DNA of 64,000 nucleotides from Anaeromyxobacter sp. Fw109-5 (GTDB taxonomy: Bacteria > Myxococcota > Myxococcia > Myxococcales > Anaeromyxobacteraceae), in NCBI RefSeq assembly GCF_000017505.1, contig NC_009675.1, positions 1,550,001 through 1,614,000 on the forward strand, written 5' to 3'. Both the position numbers and the translations under genes were made by a program. A model generated the notes under the pieces. That model had not been told where the DNA came from, did not search any database, and saw only the letters and a list, made by a program, of their open reading frames with translations. Position 1 is the stretch's first letter; the number at the start of each line of letters is the position of its first letter. Of this stretch, positions 17,435-25,671 are shown one piece after another.

Positions 17435-18913
17435 CTAGCCGATGATGAAGTCTTCCCTCGCCACGGGGCCACGCGTGAACCGATCGAGCGTGAACTGCTC
17501 GAAGAGCTCGTGCTTGCCACGTCCGGTGAGCCAGTCGGCGTACAGCTCGGCGACGGCGGGGGCCATCATGAAGCCGTGCCCGACGAAGCCCGAGAGCTGG
17601 TGGAAGTTCTCGAAGCCGGCGGGGCCGAGCACGGGGTTGTTGTCCGGCGTGACGTCGTAACACCCCGCCCACTGCCGCAACACGCGGGTCCCGGCCAGCA
17701 GCGGGATGCAGTCGATCGCCGCGCGCGCGAAGCGCGCCAGGAAGCGCAGGGTCGACCCCTGCACCACGCCCTCGGGCTCGAGCGGATCGCCCATGCCGCC
17801 CACGAGCTCCCCGCGCTGCGACTGAGAGAAGTAGAGCCCGTTGCCGAGGACCGACACGAGCGGGTCGAGCCAGGGCTTCATCGGCTCGGTGACCAGGATC
17901 TCGTGGCGGGTGGGCCGGTTCGGGAGCGCGACGCCCGCCAGCGCCGCCACCTCCTTGGACCACGCCCCCGCCGCCACGACGACGAGGTCGCAGGCCACGC
18001 GGCCGCGGTCGGTCACCACCGCGGTGACGCGCTTCTCCGCCCGCTCGAACCCGGTCACCGTCGTGAACGTGGCGACCCGGGCGCCGGCGGCCTCCGCCCT
18101 GCCCGCGTAGCCCCACAGGAACGGCCAGGGGAAGACCACGCCGTCATCCGGGTTGTAGGAGGCGGCCAGGAAGCGCGCCGGATCGAGCTGCGGGACCACC
18201 TCGAGCGCCTCGGCCCGGCCGAGCACGCGGGTGCGCAGCCCCTCGCGCCGGTGGAAGTCGGCGTTCCGCTCGATGCGCTCCACCTGCTCGGGCGTGGGGG
18301 CGAGGAAGAGGTACCCGCCGCGGCGGAACCAGACGTTCACGCCCATCTCGACGGCGAACCGATCGCACAGCTCGAGCGAGCGGCGGGCGAGGCGGATCAT
18401 CGTGGGCGTGGTCCACTGCGCGCGGACCCCGCCGCCGTTCCTGCCGGAGGCGCCGGCGTTCAGGTAGGCGCGCTCGAGCACGAGCACGTCCCGCGTGCCG
18501 CGCCGGGTGAGCTCGTAGGCGAGGGCGAGGCCCATGATGCCGCCGCCGACGATGACGACGTCGGCGCGGGCGGGGAGCGGAGCGAGCTCCGCCGCCGGCG
18601 TGCGCGCCTCGGCGGGGGCGACGGGCACGCCGTCGTCGAGCGGCAGCTCGTCCGGCGCGATCGCCGCGAGCGCGCCGAGCGGCACCGGCCGGTAGGGGGG
18701 CCGGACCGTGAAGGGCAGCACCTCCGCGGGCGTCGCCCCCAGGCGCAGCAGCTCGCGGGCGACGAGGGAGACGCAGCTCTTCCCCTGACAGGGGCCGGTG
18801 CCGAAGCCGGTGTAGCGCTTCACGGACTCGAGGTCGCGATTGCCCGCGAGGAAGGCGCGCCGGACCTCCTCGACGAGCACGTCCTCGCAGGCGCAGACGA
18901 TGGACTTGGTCAC
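17435..18913 (-). CDS. FAD-dependent amine/imino-acid oxidoreductase with N-terminal BFD iron-sulfur domain
   Basis: The 492-residue protein begins with a BFD-like [2Fe-2S] domain (Cys7, Cys9, Cys42, Cys47; GFGTGPCQGKSC), then a linker, then a DAO-family flavin domain with the dinucleotide motif IVGGGIMGLALAYE at about residue 121 and the C-terminal SGFVGHGFMMAP. The flavin part resembles sarcosine oxidase beta, proline and D-hydroxyproline dehydrogenases and HcnC/opine oxidase subunits. The GTG start overlaps the stop of the partner gene (GTGA), so the two subunits are translationally coupled. proC directly downstream points to an imino acid such as proline or hydroxyproline as substrate; that part is inference. 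Confidence 0.85.
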   Translation of the reverse strand: MTKSIVCACEDVLVEEVRRAFLAGNRDLESVKRYTGFGTGPCQGKSCVSLVARELLRLGATPAEVLPFTVRPPYRPVPLGALAAIAPDELPLDDGVPVAPAEARTPAAELAPLPARADVVIVGGGIMGLALAYELTRRGTRDVLVLERAYLNAGASGRNGGGVRAQWTTPTMIRLARRSLELCDRFAVEMGVNVWFRRGGYLFLAPTPEQVERIERNADFHRREGLRTRVLGRAEALEVVPQLDPARFLAASYNPDDGVVFPWPFLWGYAGRAEAAGARVATFTTVTGFERAEKRVTAVVTDRGRVACDLVVVAAGAWSKEVAALAGVALPNRPTRHEILVTEPMKPWLDPLVSVLGNGLYFSQSQRGELVGGMGDPLEPEGVVQGSTLRFLARFARAAIDCIPLLAGTRVLRQWAGCYDVTPDNNPVLGPAGFENFHQLSGFVGHGFMMAPAVAELYADWLTGRGKHELFEQFTLDRFTRGPVAREDFIIG

Positions 18914-20202
18914 CGCGCTGCCTCCCCCGCGCGCCGCCCGGACTCCGCCGCGCGCGCCCCGTCCATCTCCCCCGTCACCTCGCCCGCCGCGAAGAGCCCG
19001 TCCACGCCGGTCCGGCCGTCCGCCGCGACCTTCAGCCGGAACACGCCCGCGGCGACGTCGAGGGCGACCTCCGCCCCGAGCTCGCGGGCGAGCTCCGCGG
19101 CGGGTGCCGGAGCCGTCGCCACCGCCACGACGTCGCAGAGGATCCGCTCCCCGCCGAGCTCGATCGCCCGGACCCGCGCGCGCCCGAGCGCCCGCGCGCC
19201 GTCCGCCCGCGGGAGCCGGCGCACCTCGACCCCGGCCGCCGCCAGCCGCGCGGCCAGCGCCTCCGGCTCGGCGCCCTCTCCGACGACGACCGCGCGCCGT
19301 CCCGGGAGCACGCCGTGCTCGGCGAGCGCCACCGCGAGGCCTCGGCCGCCGTAGACCCCCGGTCGATCGCCGTTCTCGATCGCTGGCGGCTGCGGGTGCC
19401 CGCCGGTCGCCACGACGACGCGGCGCGGCCGGACGAGGCGGAGTCGCCGGGGCGGCCCGTCCGCGTCGAGCGCGGCGAGGGGGCTGCCGCCGTCGCGCCA
19501 GAGGCCGAGCACCGTCGTGCCGAGCGCGACCTCCCCGCCCGCCGCCGCCACGCGGGTCGCGACGCGCTCGGCCCAGGCGAGGTCCGGCTCGCCGGGGAGC
19601 TCGTAGCGGCAGCGCAGGCGGCCGCCGACGGCGGGCTCCGCGTCGGCCACGAGGACCTGCCGGCCGGCGCCGGCGAGCGCCTCCGCAGCGGCGAGGCCGG
19701 CGGGGCCGGCGCCGACGACCAGCACCTCGACGCGCTCCTCCGCGGCGGGCGGGGCGCGCTCGGCGTCGAGCGCCTCCGGGTCGGGGAGCCTCCCCAGGCC
19801 GGCGAGCCGGCGCGAGAACGCGACGGCAGCGCGGTTCGCGAGGCCGCTCCACGTCATGAGGTGGTGATGGTCGAGGCCGTGCGGGTAGGCGAGGTCGATG
19901 ACCCCGAGCACGTCGTGGGCGGCGTTCGGGACGGCGTTCTGCGTCTCGATGGCGAGGCCGTCGCGGCAGGGCGTCCGGCACGCGCGCTGGTTCGGGAGCC
20001 CGCCGGCGCGCACGAGGCAGGAGCCGCACGAGCCGGCGAGGCAGAACGCACCGCGCGGGCGGTGGTACTTCGCGCTGCGCGAGACGAGCGGGCGCCCCGC
20101 GGCGAGGAGCGCGGCGGCGATCGGCTCTCCTCGCCTCGCGGGGATGGGCTGGCCGTCCAGGAAGATGGTGCAGTCGGGCTCGAAGGTCGATAGGCGGGGC
20201 AT
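18910..20202 (-). CDS. [2Fe-2S]-ferredoxin/FAD dehydrogenase subunit (SoxA/HcnA-HcnB-like)
   Basis: The 430-residue protein starts with a ferredoxin-like Fer2_4 domain with Cys54, Cys59, Cys62 and Cys75 (spacing C-x4-C-x2-C-x12-C). From about residue 155 it continues as a pyridine-nucleotide-disulfide-type FAD/NAD domain (VVGAGPAGLAAAEAL and a second nucleotide motif near VVVGEGAEP). This combines what HcnA and HcnB, or the N-terminal part of sarcosine oxidase alpha, contain. The BFD domain usual at the C-terminus of such subunits is absent and is found on the partner instead. Start ATG 20202 is used; the upstream extension is not protein-like. It is the first gene of a three-gene unit ending in proC. 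Confidence 0.83.
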   Translation of the reverse strand: MPRLSTFEPDCTIFLDGQPIPARRGEPIAAALLAAGRPLVSRSAKYHRPRGAFCLAGSCGSCLVRAGGLPNQRACRTPCRDGLAIETQNAVPNAAHDVLGVIDLAYPHGLDHHHLMTWSGLANRAAVAFSRRLAGLGRLPDPEALDAERAPPAAEERVEVLVVGAGPAGLAAAEALAGAGRQVLVADAEPAVGGRLRCRYELPGEPDLAWAERVATRVAAAGGEVALGTTVLGLWRDGGSPLAALDADGPPRRLRLVRPRRVVVATGGHPQPPAIENGDRPGVYGGRGLAVALAEHGVLPGRRAVVVGEGAEPEALAARLAAAGVEVRRLPRADGARALGRARVRAIELGGERILCDVVAVATAPAPAAELARELGAEVALDVAAGVFRLKVAADGRTGVDGLFAAGEVTGEMDGARAAESGRRAGEAAR

Positions 20203-20327
20203 GGTGCTCGGGCGAGGAAGGGCGCGCGGAGGATAGCGCCAGGCCGGGCCGGCGTCTCGCACATGCACGGGTGGGGCGCTCCCGGGGCGCCGGCGCTCCG
20301 CCGCCGCGTTATGACGGGGGAGTGGCG

Positions 20328-21254
20328 GTGATCTTCGTGTTCGTCGACGGCGTCGGCGCCGGGCTCCCGGATCCGGACCGCAACCCGCTCGCCCGGTCCG
20401 AGCTGCTCCTCTCGCGCTTCGCCGACGGGAGCGGATCGCCGCTGCCCGCGGGGGGGCGGGCGGTCCTCGCCGACGCGTGCCTCGGCGTCCCGGGCCGCCC
20501 GCAATCGGCCACCGGCCAGACGACGATCTTCACGGGCGAGAACGCGCCCGCGCAGGTGGGCCGCCACGTGCTCGGGTTCCCGAACGCGCCGCTGCGCGAG
20601 CTCCTCCGGGCCCGCTCGCTGTTCCGCGCCCTCGCCGCGGCCGGGCGCACGGCGGTGTTCGCGAACGCGTACCCGCTCGCCTACCTGCGCGCCCTCGGGC
20701 TCGAGGCGGACGGCGAGCCCGAGCCGCTGCGCGTCGGCCGCCGCGCGCGCGCCGGGGCCACCACCCTCGCGTACGCGGCGGGCGGGTTCCGCTTCCGGAC
20801 CTGGGCCGACGCGCGCGCGGGGCGGGCCCTCACGCACGATCTCACCGGGCGGCAGGCGCGGGCGCACGGCGCGGGGCTGCCGGAGCGCGGCCCCGAGGAG
20901 GCGGCGGAGATCCTGCGGGGGCTCGCGGCCGGAGCGGACCTCGCGCTCGTCGAGTTCTTCGAGACCGACGAGGCGGGCCACGCGCGCTCGATGGAGGCCG
21001 CCCTCGACGCGCTGCACCGCATCGACGCCTTCCTCCGCGCGCTGGTCGGCGGGCTCGGGCCGGACGACGCGCTCGTCGTCGCGAGCGACCACGGCAACGT
21101 CGAGGACCTGTCGATCCGCAACCACACCCGCGCACCCGTCCCGGTGCTCGGCTTCGGGCGGGCGGCCGGGGCGCTCGACGGCGTGCGGGACCTCACCGAT
21201 CTCGCGCCGCTCCTCCTCCGCCTCGCCGGTGCGCTTGCGCCGGCGTCGCGCTGA
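20328..21254 (+). CDS. Alkaline-phosphatase-superfamily metalloenzyme (phosphoglycerate mutase-like)
   Basis: The 308-residue protein starts VIFVFVDGVG, the first metal-ligand Asp of the alkaline phosphatase/iPGM superfamily. ATGQTTIFTGENAP supplies the Thr/Ser nucleophile block, and SDHGNVEDLS near residue 260 supplies the C-terminal Asp-His ligands. It may be a phosphatase, phosphopentomutase-like enzyme or nucleotide pyrophosphatase; the substrate is unclear. GTG 20328 is chosen because GGGGGAG ends 5 nt upstream; GTG 20322 and a longer frame from 20271 are alternatives. It is divergent from the flavin dehydrogenase genes. Confidence 0.82.
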   Translation: MIFVFVDGVGAGLPDPDRNPLARSELLLSRFADGSGSPLPAGGRAVLADACLGVPGRPQSATGQTTIFTGENAPAQVGRHVLGFPNAPLRELLRARSLFRALAAAGRTAVFANAYPLAYLRALGLEADGEPEPLRVGRRARAGATTLAYAAGGFRFRTWADARAGRALTHDLTGRQARAHGAGLPERGPEEAAEILRGLAAGADLALVEFFETDEAGHARSMEAALDALHRIDAFLRALVGGLGPDDALVVASDHGNVEDLSIRNHTRAPVPVLGFGRAAGALDGVRDLTDLAPLLLRLAGALAPASR

Positions 21255-21269
21255 ACGGTACACGAGGGC

Positions 21270-22088
21270 GTGCCCCGCGCCGCGCTCGCCGTCGCGTTCG
21301 CGCTCCTCGCCGCCTGCGCGCCGCGCTCGCTCCCCGGGCCCATCTCGGGCGGGTCGCGCGTCCTCGACGTCGCTGCGGGGGGCGCTCGGTTCCGCATCGT
21401 CCACGACGCCGCGGACGCGAGGGCGGCGCGCCTCGTGGCGGACGCGCTCGCCGAGGCGGCGCCGCGCGCGCAGCGCTTCGGCGCGCTCGCCGTCCCCGTC
21501 ACGATCGCGCTCCACCCGAGCCACGCCGCGCTGGAGCGCGCGGCCTCGCGCCCCGGCTACCCCTGGCTGCGTGCCTGGGCGCGCTACGCCACCGTGGACC
21601 TGCAGTCCCCGCGCACGTGGGGGCTCCTCGGCGCGCGCCGGGCCCGGGTCGCGGAGCTCCTCGCCCACGAGCTCGCGCACTGCGCCATGTGGCAGCGAGC
21701 GGGCGACGCGCAGACCTGGATGTACAAGGGCATCCCGCGCTGGTTCACGGAGGGGCTCGCGAGCCTCGCGGCGGGCCAGGCCGAGCGGCACGGCGATCTC
21801 GCGGCGCTCGCGGGCTACTACGCCGGCGTGGCCGGCGGCGGCGCGGACCCGCTCTCGGAGTCCGAGGCGCTGTACCTCGGCCGCGCGGAGGTGGTGTACG
21901 GCGCCGCGCACCACGCGGTGGCGTTCCTCGTCGCGCGCTACGGCGAGGCGCGCGTGCGCGCCGTGCTGGACGGGATGGCCGCGGGGCGCGGCTTCCCGTC
22001 CGCCTTCAGGGAAGGCGTCGGCATCGAGCCGGCCGCCTTCGCGGCGGAGTTCCGCCGCTACGTCGTCTGGCGCGGGTGGGAGCGGTGA
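21270..22088 (+). CDS. Lipoprotein with HExxH-type peptidase fold (peptidase MA-like)
   Basis: The 272-residue protein has a lipoprotein signal ending in LLAAC (Cys16). The zinc motif HELAH is near residue 132 in ELLAHELAHCAMW, and the third ligand candidate follows in WFTEGLASLAAG about 25-30 residues later, the gluzincin pattern of peptidase MA families. It is therefore a predicted outer-surface or periplasmic metallopeptidase; activity is inferred. The GTG start lies 15 bp after the previous gene, so they are probably co-transcribed. Confidence 0.8.
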   Translation: MPRAALAVAFALLAACAPRSLPGPISGGSRVLDVAAGGARFRIVHDAADARAARLVADALAEAAPRAQRFGALAVPVTIALHPSHAALERAASRPGYPWLRAWARYATVDLQSPRTWGLLGARRARVAELLAHELAHCAMWQRAGDAQTWMYKGIPRWFTEGLASLAAGQAERHGDLAALAGYYAGVAGGGADPLSESEALYLGRAEVVYGAAHHAVAFLVARYGEARVRAVLDGMAAGRGFPSAFREGVGIEPAAFAAEFRRYVVWRGWER

Positions 22089-22104
22089 CCGCGCGTCGGC
22101 TCGT

Positions 22105-22581
22105 TCAGGCCCGCCGGACGACGCTCGCCACGAGCCAGAGCCGGTCGCCGTAGGCGCGCTCCGCGCACATCCACAGCCGCACCGGCTCGCCCTCCACCTC
22201 GAGCGTCGCGCCCGACTCGGGGCCCCACACCCACTCGCGCGCGTCGCCGCCGCCGCCCGTCCGCGGCGCGCCACCCTCCGCGCCGAGCAGCGCGAGCGAC
22301 ACGCGCACCGGGTCGGCCGGCTCGGCGCCGACCACCTCCACGAGCGTCACCAGCCCGGCGCGATCCGTCTCGACGTGCGCGACCGCCTCGAGGTCGCCGT
22401 CCTTCAGGAAGCACACGTCGGGCTCGGAGAGATCGACGTTGAGGAGCCGCCGCCGCTCGGCGTCGAGGCCACCCTGCGCGGCGTACGTCGCCCAGCCGGC
22501 GCGCAGGAACGCGTCCAGCGCGGCGCGGCGCGGCTTCAGGAGCACGGAGTCGAGCGTGGGGACGGGGAGGGGGAGGCTCAC
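22105..22581 (-). CDS. Hypothetical protein downstream of TldD-like gene
   Basis: This 158-residue protein starts at GTG 22581, overlapping the stop of the TldD-like gene as GTGA, so it is translated with it. Sequence features are a basic N-terminal helix (LLKPRRAALDAFLRAGWATYAAQGG), then mostly beta strands (PDVCFLKDGDLEAVAHVET; RLWLVASVV). It has no signal peptide and no family that I recognise. The coupling suggests a role related to the TldD-like enzyme. Confidence 0.68.
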   Translation of the reverse strand: MSLPLPVPTLDSVLLKPRRAALDAFLRAGWATYAAQGGLDAERRRLLNVDLSEPDVCFLKDGDLEAVAHVETDRAGLVTLVEVVGAEPADPVRVSLALLGAEGGAPRTGGGGDAREWVWGPESGATLEVEGEPVRLWMCAERAYGDRLWLVASVVRRA

Positions 22582-24320
22582 GGCGCCACCCCCGGCGCCC
22601 GCGGTGGCGCGGCCGGCCGCTCCGCCTCGGACCACGGCGCGGGCAGGATGGGGCTCCGCTCGCTGGCGCGCGCGACGCGCTGCAGCTCGATCTCGCCGAC
22701 GAGGACCGCGGGCGCGACCGTCGCCACCGGCACGTAGCCGCTCTCCGCGCCGCAGTAGCCGTTGAAGGTCTTCACGTCGCGTGACGTCGCCATCACCTTG
22801 TTCACGCTGGCGAGCGGCGTGCCCACGAGCTCCACGCCGCGCACGAGCTCCTCCGCGCCGGTCCTGGCGTCCACGCGGTACACGAGCCGGGGCGTCCCCT
22901 TGAACGCCTGGTAGCCGTACGACATCGTGTTCGTGTTACCGCCGGTGATGTCGCGGATGACCAGCCCGTAGGGCTTCCCCTGGCGGCGGGCCTCCTTCAT
23001 GAGCAGGCGCTTCAGCTCGTCAGGAGACACCGCGCGCCGCGACTCCACGACCAGGTTCGCCATCCGGGCCATCGGGCTGCGCGCGCCCTGGCTGCGCCCG
23101 TGGCCGTTCGATCGCTCGAACGGCCGCACCGGCTTGCGCGAGAGCAGGTACGTCGCGAGGCGGCCGTCCTCCACGAGCACCGTGCGCTGCGCGGCCACGC
23201 CCTGCTCGTCGAAGGCGTAGCTCCCGTTCAGCGCCGTCCCGCCCGCGGAGTCGAGGGTAGGGTCGTCGACGATCGACAGGAAGGCGGGGAGGATCCGCTG
23301 CCCGACCTGTCCCTTGTACGTCTGACCCTCCTTGTCGTCGTCGACGCGCTCTCCCTCGAGCCGGTGGCCCACCGCCTCGTGGAACAGGACCCCCGCCGCC
23401 TCGGGCTCGAGGATCGCGGGACCGGTGTAGGGATCGATCGCCGGGGCCTTGCGGAGCGCCTCGAGCTCGCCGATGACCGCCTGCGCCGCGCGGCCGAGCT
23501 CCTCGGGCGACGGGAGCGCTGCCTCGGCGCGGGCGTAGAAGTCGCGTCCGTCCTCGAGGAGCTGCCCGTCCGGCGCGCGCGTCACCGCCTGCAGGTGGAC
23601 GCCGTAGATCGTCTGCTCGGTGACGAGGGCCGATCCCTCGCTGGAGGCGAACCAGCGGATCTGCTTCTCGGCGACGATCCGCAGCGAGGCGTCGAAGATG
23701 GCGGGGTGCGCCCGGAAGCGGGCGGTGGCCTCGCGGGCGATCGCCTTCCACCGCTCGCGGTCGAGCGGGAACGGGCGGGGCGACTCGACGGCGCGGGAGG
23801 GCGCCTCGCGGGTGAAGCTCGGCGCTCGACGAGGGTCGTCCTGGCGGTAGACGTCCCGGGAGCGCTTCTTGAAGTACGAGGAGAGCGCCTCCTTCAGCCG
23901 CTCGTCGGTCGCGAGCCAGAGGGCGCTGCGCAGCGCCTCGGTGTCGTCCTCGAGCGGCGCCTCCTTGGGGGCGTACCAGCTCGGCCCCTCGCCTGCCATC
24001 AGGAACGGTCCCTCGTCGGGCGCGGAGGAGTCGAACTCGTACGATCCCACGCGCAGATCGACGAACAGCGTCCTGTCTCGGCGGGAGTCGTCGTCGAAGA
24101 CCGCGCCGTGGCGCGCCCCGATCTCGTGCCGCGTCACGTCCTTCAGCTGGTACGCCACGAAGTACGGGGCCTCGTAGCCTTCGATGCGGAGTCGCTGCAT
24201 CGAGCGGGAGAGCTCGGCCTGCATCGCCCCGAGGATCGCGAGCCTGCGGTCCACGCTCGCCTCCTGAGCCGGAGGCGGGGGCGGGGTGGCGATCGCGAGG
24301 GCGAGGAGCGCGGCGAGCAT
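22578..24320 (-). CDS. Exported TldD/PmbA-family metalloprotease-like protein
   Basis: About 580 residues. The C-terminal half is TldD-like: FHEAVGHRLEGERV near residue 310 is the HExxxH zinc motif of TldD, and GGNTNTMSYGYQ plus the NGYCG region near the end fit the family. Unlike cytoplasmic TldD (about 480 residues) it begins with a signal-peptide-like stretch (MLAALLALAIA followed by Pro-rich sequence) and has a ~200-residue N-terminal part with the usual TldD strands plus insertions. No pmbA partner is nearby. ATG 24320 is chosen over GTG 24329 because GCTAAG lies 8 nt upstream of it, suggesting a leaderless transcript. Substrate unknown. Confidence 0.85.
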   Translation of the reverse strand: MLAALLALAIATPPPPPAQEASVDRRLAILGAMQAELSRSMQRLRIEGYEAPYFVAYQLKDVTRHEIGARHGAVFDDDSRRDRTLFVDLRVGSYEFDSSAPDEGPFLMAGEGPSWYAPKEAPLEDDTEALRSALWLATDERLKEALSSYFKKRSRDVYRQDDPRRAPSFTREAPSRAVESPRPFPLDRERWKAIAREATARFRAHPAIFDASLRIVAEKQIRWFASSEGSALVTEQTIYGVHLQAVTRAPDGQLLEDGRDFYARAEAALPSPEELGRAAQAVIGELEALRKAPAIDPYTGPAILEPEAAGVLFHEAVGHRLEGERVDDDKEGQTYKGQVGQRILPAFLSIVDDPTLDSAGGTALNGSYAFDEQGVAAQRTVLVEDGRLATYLLSRKPVRPFERSNGHGRSQGARSPMARMANLVVESRRAVSPDELKRLLMKEARRQGKPYGLVIRDITGGNTNTMSYGYQAFKGTPRLVYRVDARTGAEELVRGVELVGTPLASVNKVMATSRDVKTFNGYCGAESGYVPVATVAPAVLVGEIELQRVARASERSPILPAPWSEAERPAAPPRAPGVAP

Positions 24321-24691
24321 GAGCGTCACTTAGCACGCCAGGGGGGCCGTGCGCCGGGGGTGCTCGCTCGCGCTGGCTGCGAGCGGTCGGGCGAGCCCGC
24401 TCCCGTGACCCGGCGTGCACGCCGTCCGTCCACCGGCGGCACGCCTGCCTGGGCGGTGGACGAGCGGTTGACTCGGGGCCCCGCGAACGTGGCGAGCCGC
24501 TGGGCGCCGGAGTTCCGCGGATGCGCTCGCACTTCACCGTTTGGGAAATCCGTTTCCCCTTGCGGCGGGCACGCCCGCGATCGGTCGGGCGCCGAGGGGG
24601 AGGTTCGCGCTGGCAGGTCCGTTGCTATCTCGATGCGAGGGGTCCGGCCGGTTCCGGGCCGAGGATCTCGAAGGCGACGGGAGGGCGGGGC

Positions 24692-25243
24692 GTGACAGCG
24701 GTGGCGGTGGGACTCCTCATCGAGGAGCATCGAAGCGAGATGGCGTCGGCGTGGCGCGGCTCGGCCGAGCGCGAGCTCGGCGGGGAGCCTGCGATCGGGT
24801 TCGCGGTGGGCCCGCTGCTGAGGGAGATGGCGCTCGCGCTCCGCGGGGACGGATCCCGCGTGCGGTCCGGTGAGGACGCCCTGCACCGGTGCGCGGTGCT
24901 GGTCCGCTCGGGCGCGCAGGGGGCGCGCGTCGCGCGCGAGTTCAAGCTCCTGCACCGCGCCGTCTGGGACACCCTGCGGGCGGCCGGGCGTATCGTCGCG
25001 GCGGACGAGCGGCGCGCGGTGGACGAGTGGCTCGACGAGGCGCTCGCGGCGTCGCTCGATCGGCTCGACCGCGTGCGTGCCCGGGTGGATCTCCTCGAGC
25101 GCACGCCAGCGGTGGTCCCCGCCCGGCCCACCCCCGCCGCGGCATCGCGGCCTCCGCCGCTGCCCGCGGGAGGGCGCCCGCGGCCAGCGGCGCGTCCGCC
25201 GCCCCTCCCCGTGGCGCCGGCGGCGCCTCACGGCGGAGAGTGA
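24692..25243 (+). CDS. RsbRD-like stand-alone N-terminal sensor domain protein
   Basis: The start GTG 24692 has a GGGAGGGCGGGG ribosome site upstream; the longer frame from 24521 is not protein-like at its beginning. The 183-residue product has an all-helical domain of ~130 residues (LLIEEHRSEMASAW at the N-terminus, DEWLDEALAASLDRLDR at the end) resembling the RsbRD N-terminal domain seen in myxobacterial sensor kinases and RsbR-type regulators. A ~45-residue Pro/Ala/Arg tail follows. There is no kinase or STAS domain, so it may be a stand-alone partner or a remnant. Family assignment is moderate. Confidence 0.6.
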   Translation: MTAVAVGLLIEEHRSEMASAWRGSAERELGGEPAIGFAVGPLLREMALALRGDGSRVRSGEDALHRCAVLVRSGAQGARVAREFKLLHRAVWDTLRAAGRIVAADERRAVDEWLDEALAASLDRLDRVRARVDLLERTPAVVPARPTPAAASRPPPLPAGGRPRPAARPPPLPVAPAAPHGGE

Positions 25244-25594
25244 CGCCGCGTTCGACCCTGAAATGACCGGGCGGTAGGTCCGCCCGCGTACCGCGCGCCG
25301 CGGGGCCCGACGGCCTCGCGGCGCGCTGCTTTCTTCGGGACGGCCCGTCGCGGCGCGTCCCTCCCTAGAAGCGACCCCAAATTCGCCACGGCCTGGGCAC
25401 CGCCTGGAAGGCGCCCGTGCGAGCAGGGCCCGCCCTGCGCGCGCGCCCAGGCTGCAGGCACCCACGGATCGCCTTAGAGCCGCGCTCAGATCGCGAGCAG
25501 GCGAGCTCGCTGTGGGCTTCCGCTCACCCTGGCGCCAGGCGTCGGATGGCGTGGGTGGGCGTCCGAGCCACGCCCCCTCCGCGGCACCTTCCCT
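25244..25594. other. Gene-free stretch upstream of DUF4091 gene
   Basis: No convincing gene. The open frames that cross this region are extensions of the downstream coding frame and lack protein-like composition. The 3' end leads into the conserved leader element at 25595. Confidence 0.5.
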
Positions 25595-25662
25595 CACCAG
25601 GGGGCGAGAAATTCGCTCGCTTGGGCCTCCGTTCCCGGATTCGAAACCCGAACGGGAAGGAG
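25595..25662 (+). promoter_or_regulatory. Conserved 5' leader element, copy 1 (surface carbohydrate-enzyme leader)
   Basis: This copy aligns almost without gaps to the elements at 58469 and 59861. Numbering from CACC as 1, all three share GAAAT at 14-18, G-N-TCG at 21-25, CCGTTCC at 35-41 (25629-25635), and AACGG at 57-61 (25651-25655), followed at once by the Shine-Dalgarno AAGGAG (25657-25662). CCGTTC can pair with GAACGG across a 15-nt loop. A second small stem is possible at the 5' side (CCCT 25591-25594 with AGGG, and GCGAG 25604-25608 with CTCGC 25616-25620). Being fused to the ribosome site, it probably acts in the mRNA. Confidence 0.7.
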
Positions 25663-25671
25663 CCCCGAACG

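Noticed and set aside
17435-20202. Hydrogen cyanide synthase (hcnABC)
   Set aside because: The domains are related but arranged differently (two genes, BFD on the DAO subunit), and proC follows. An imino-acid or amine dehydrogenase is at least as likely, so no hcn names were given.
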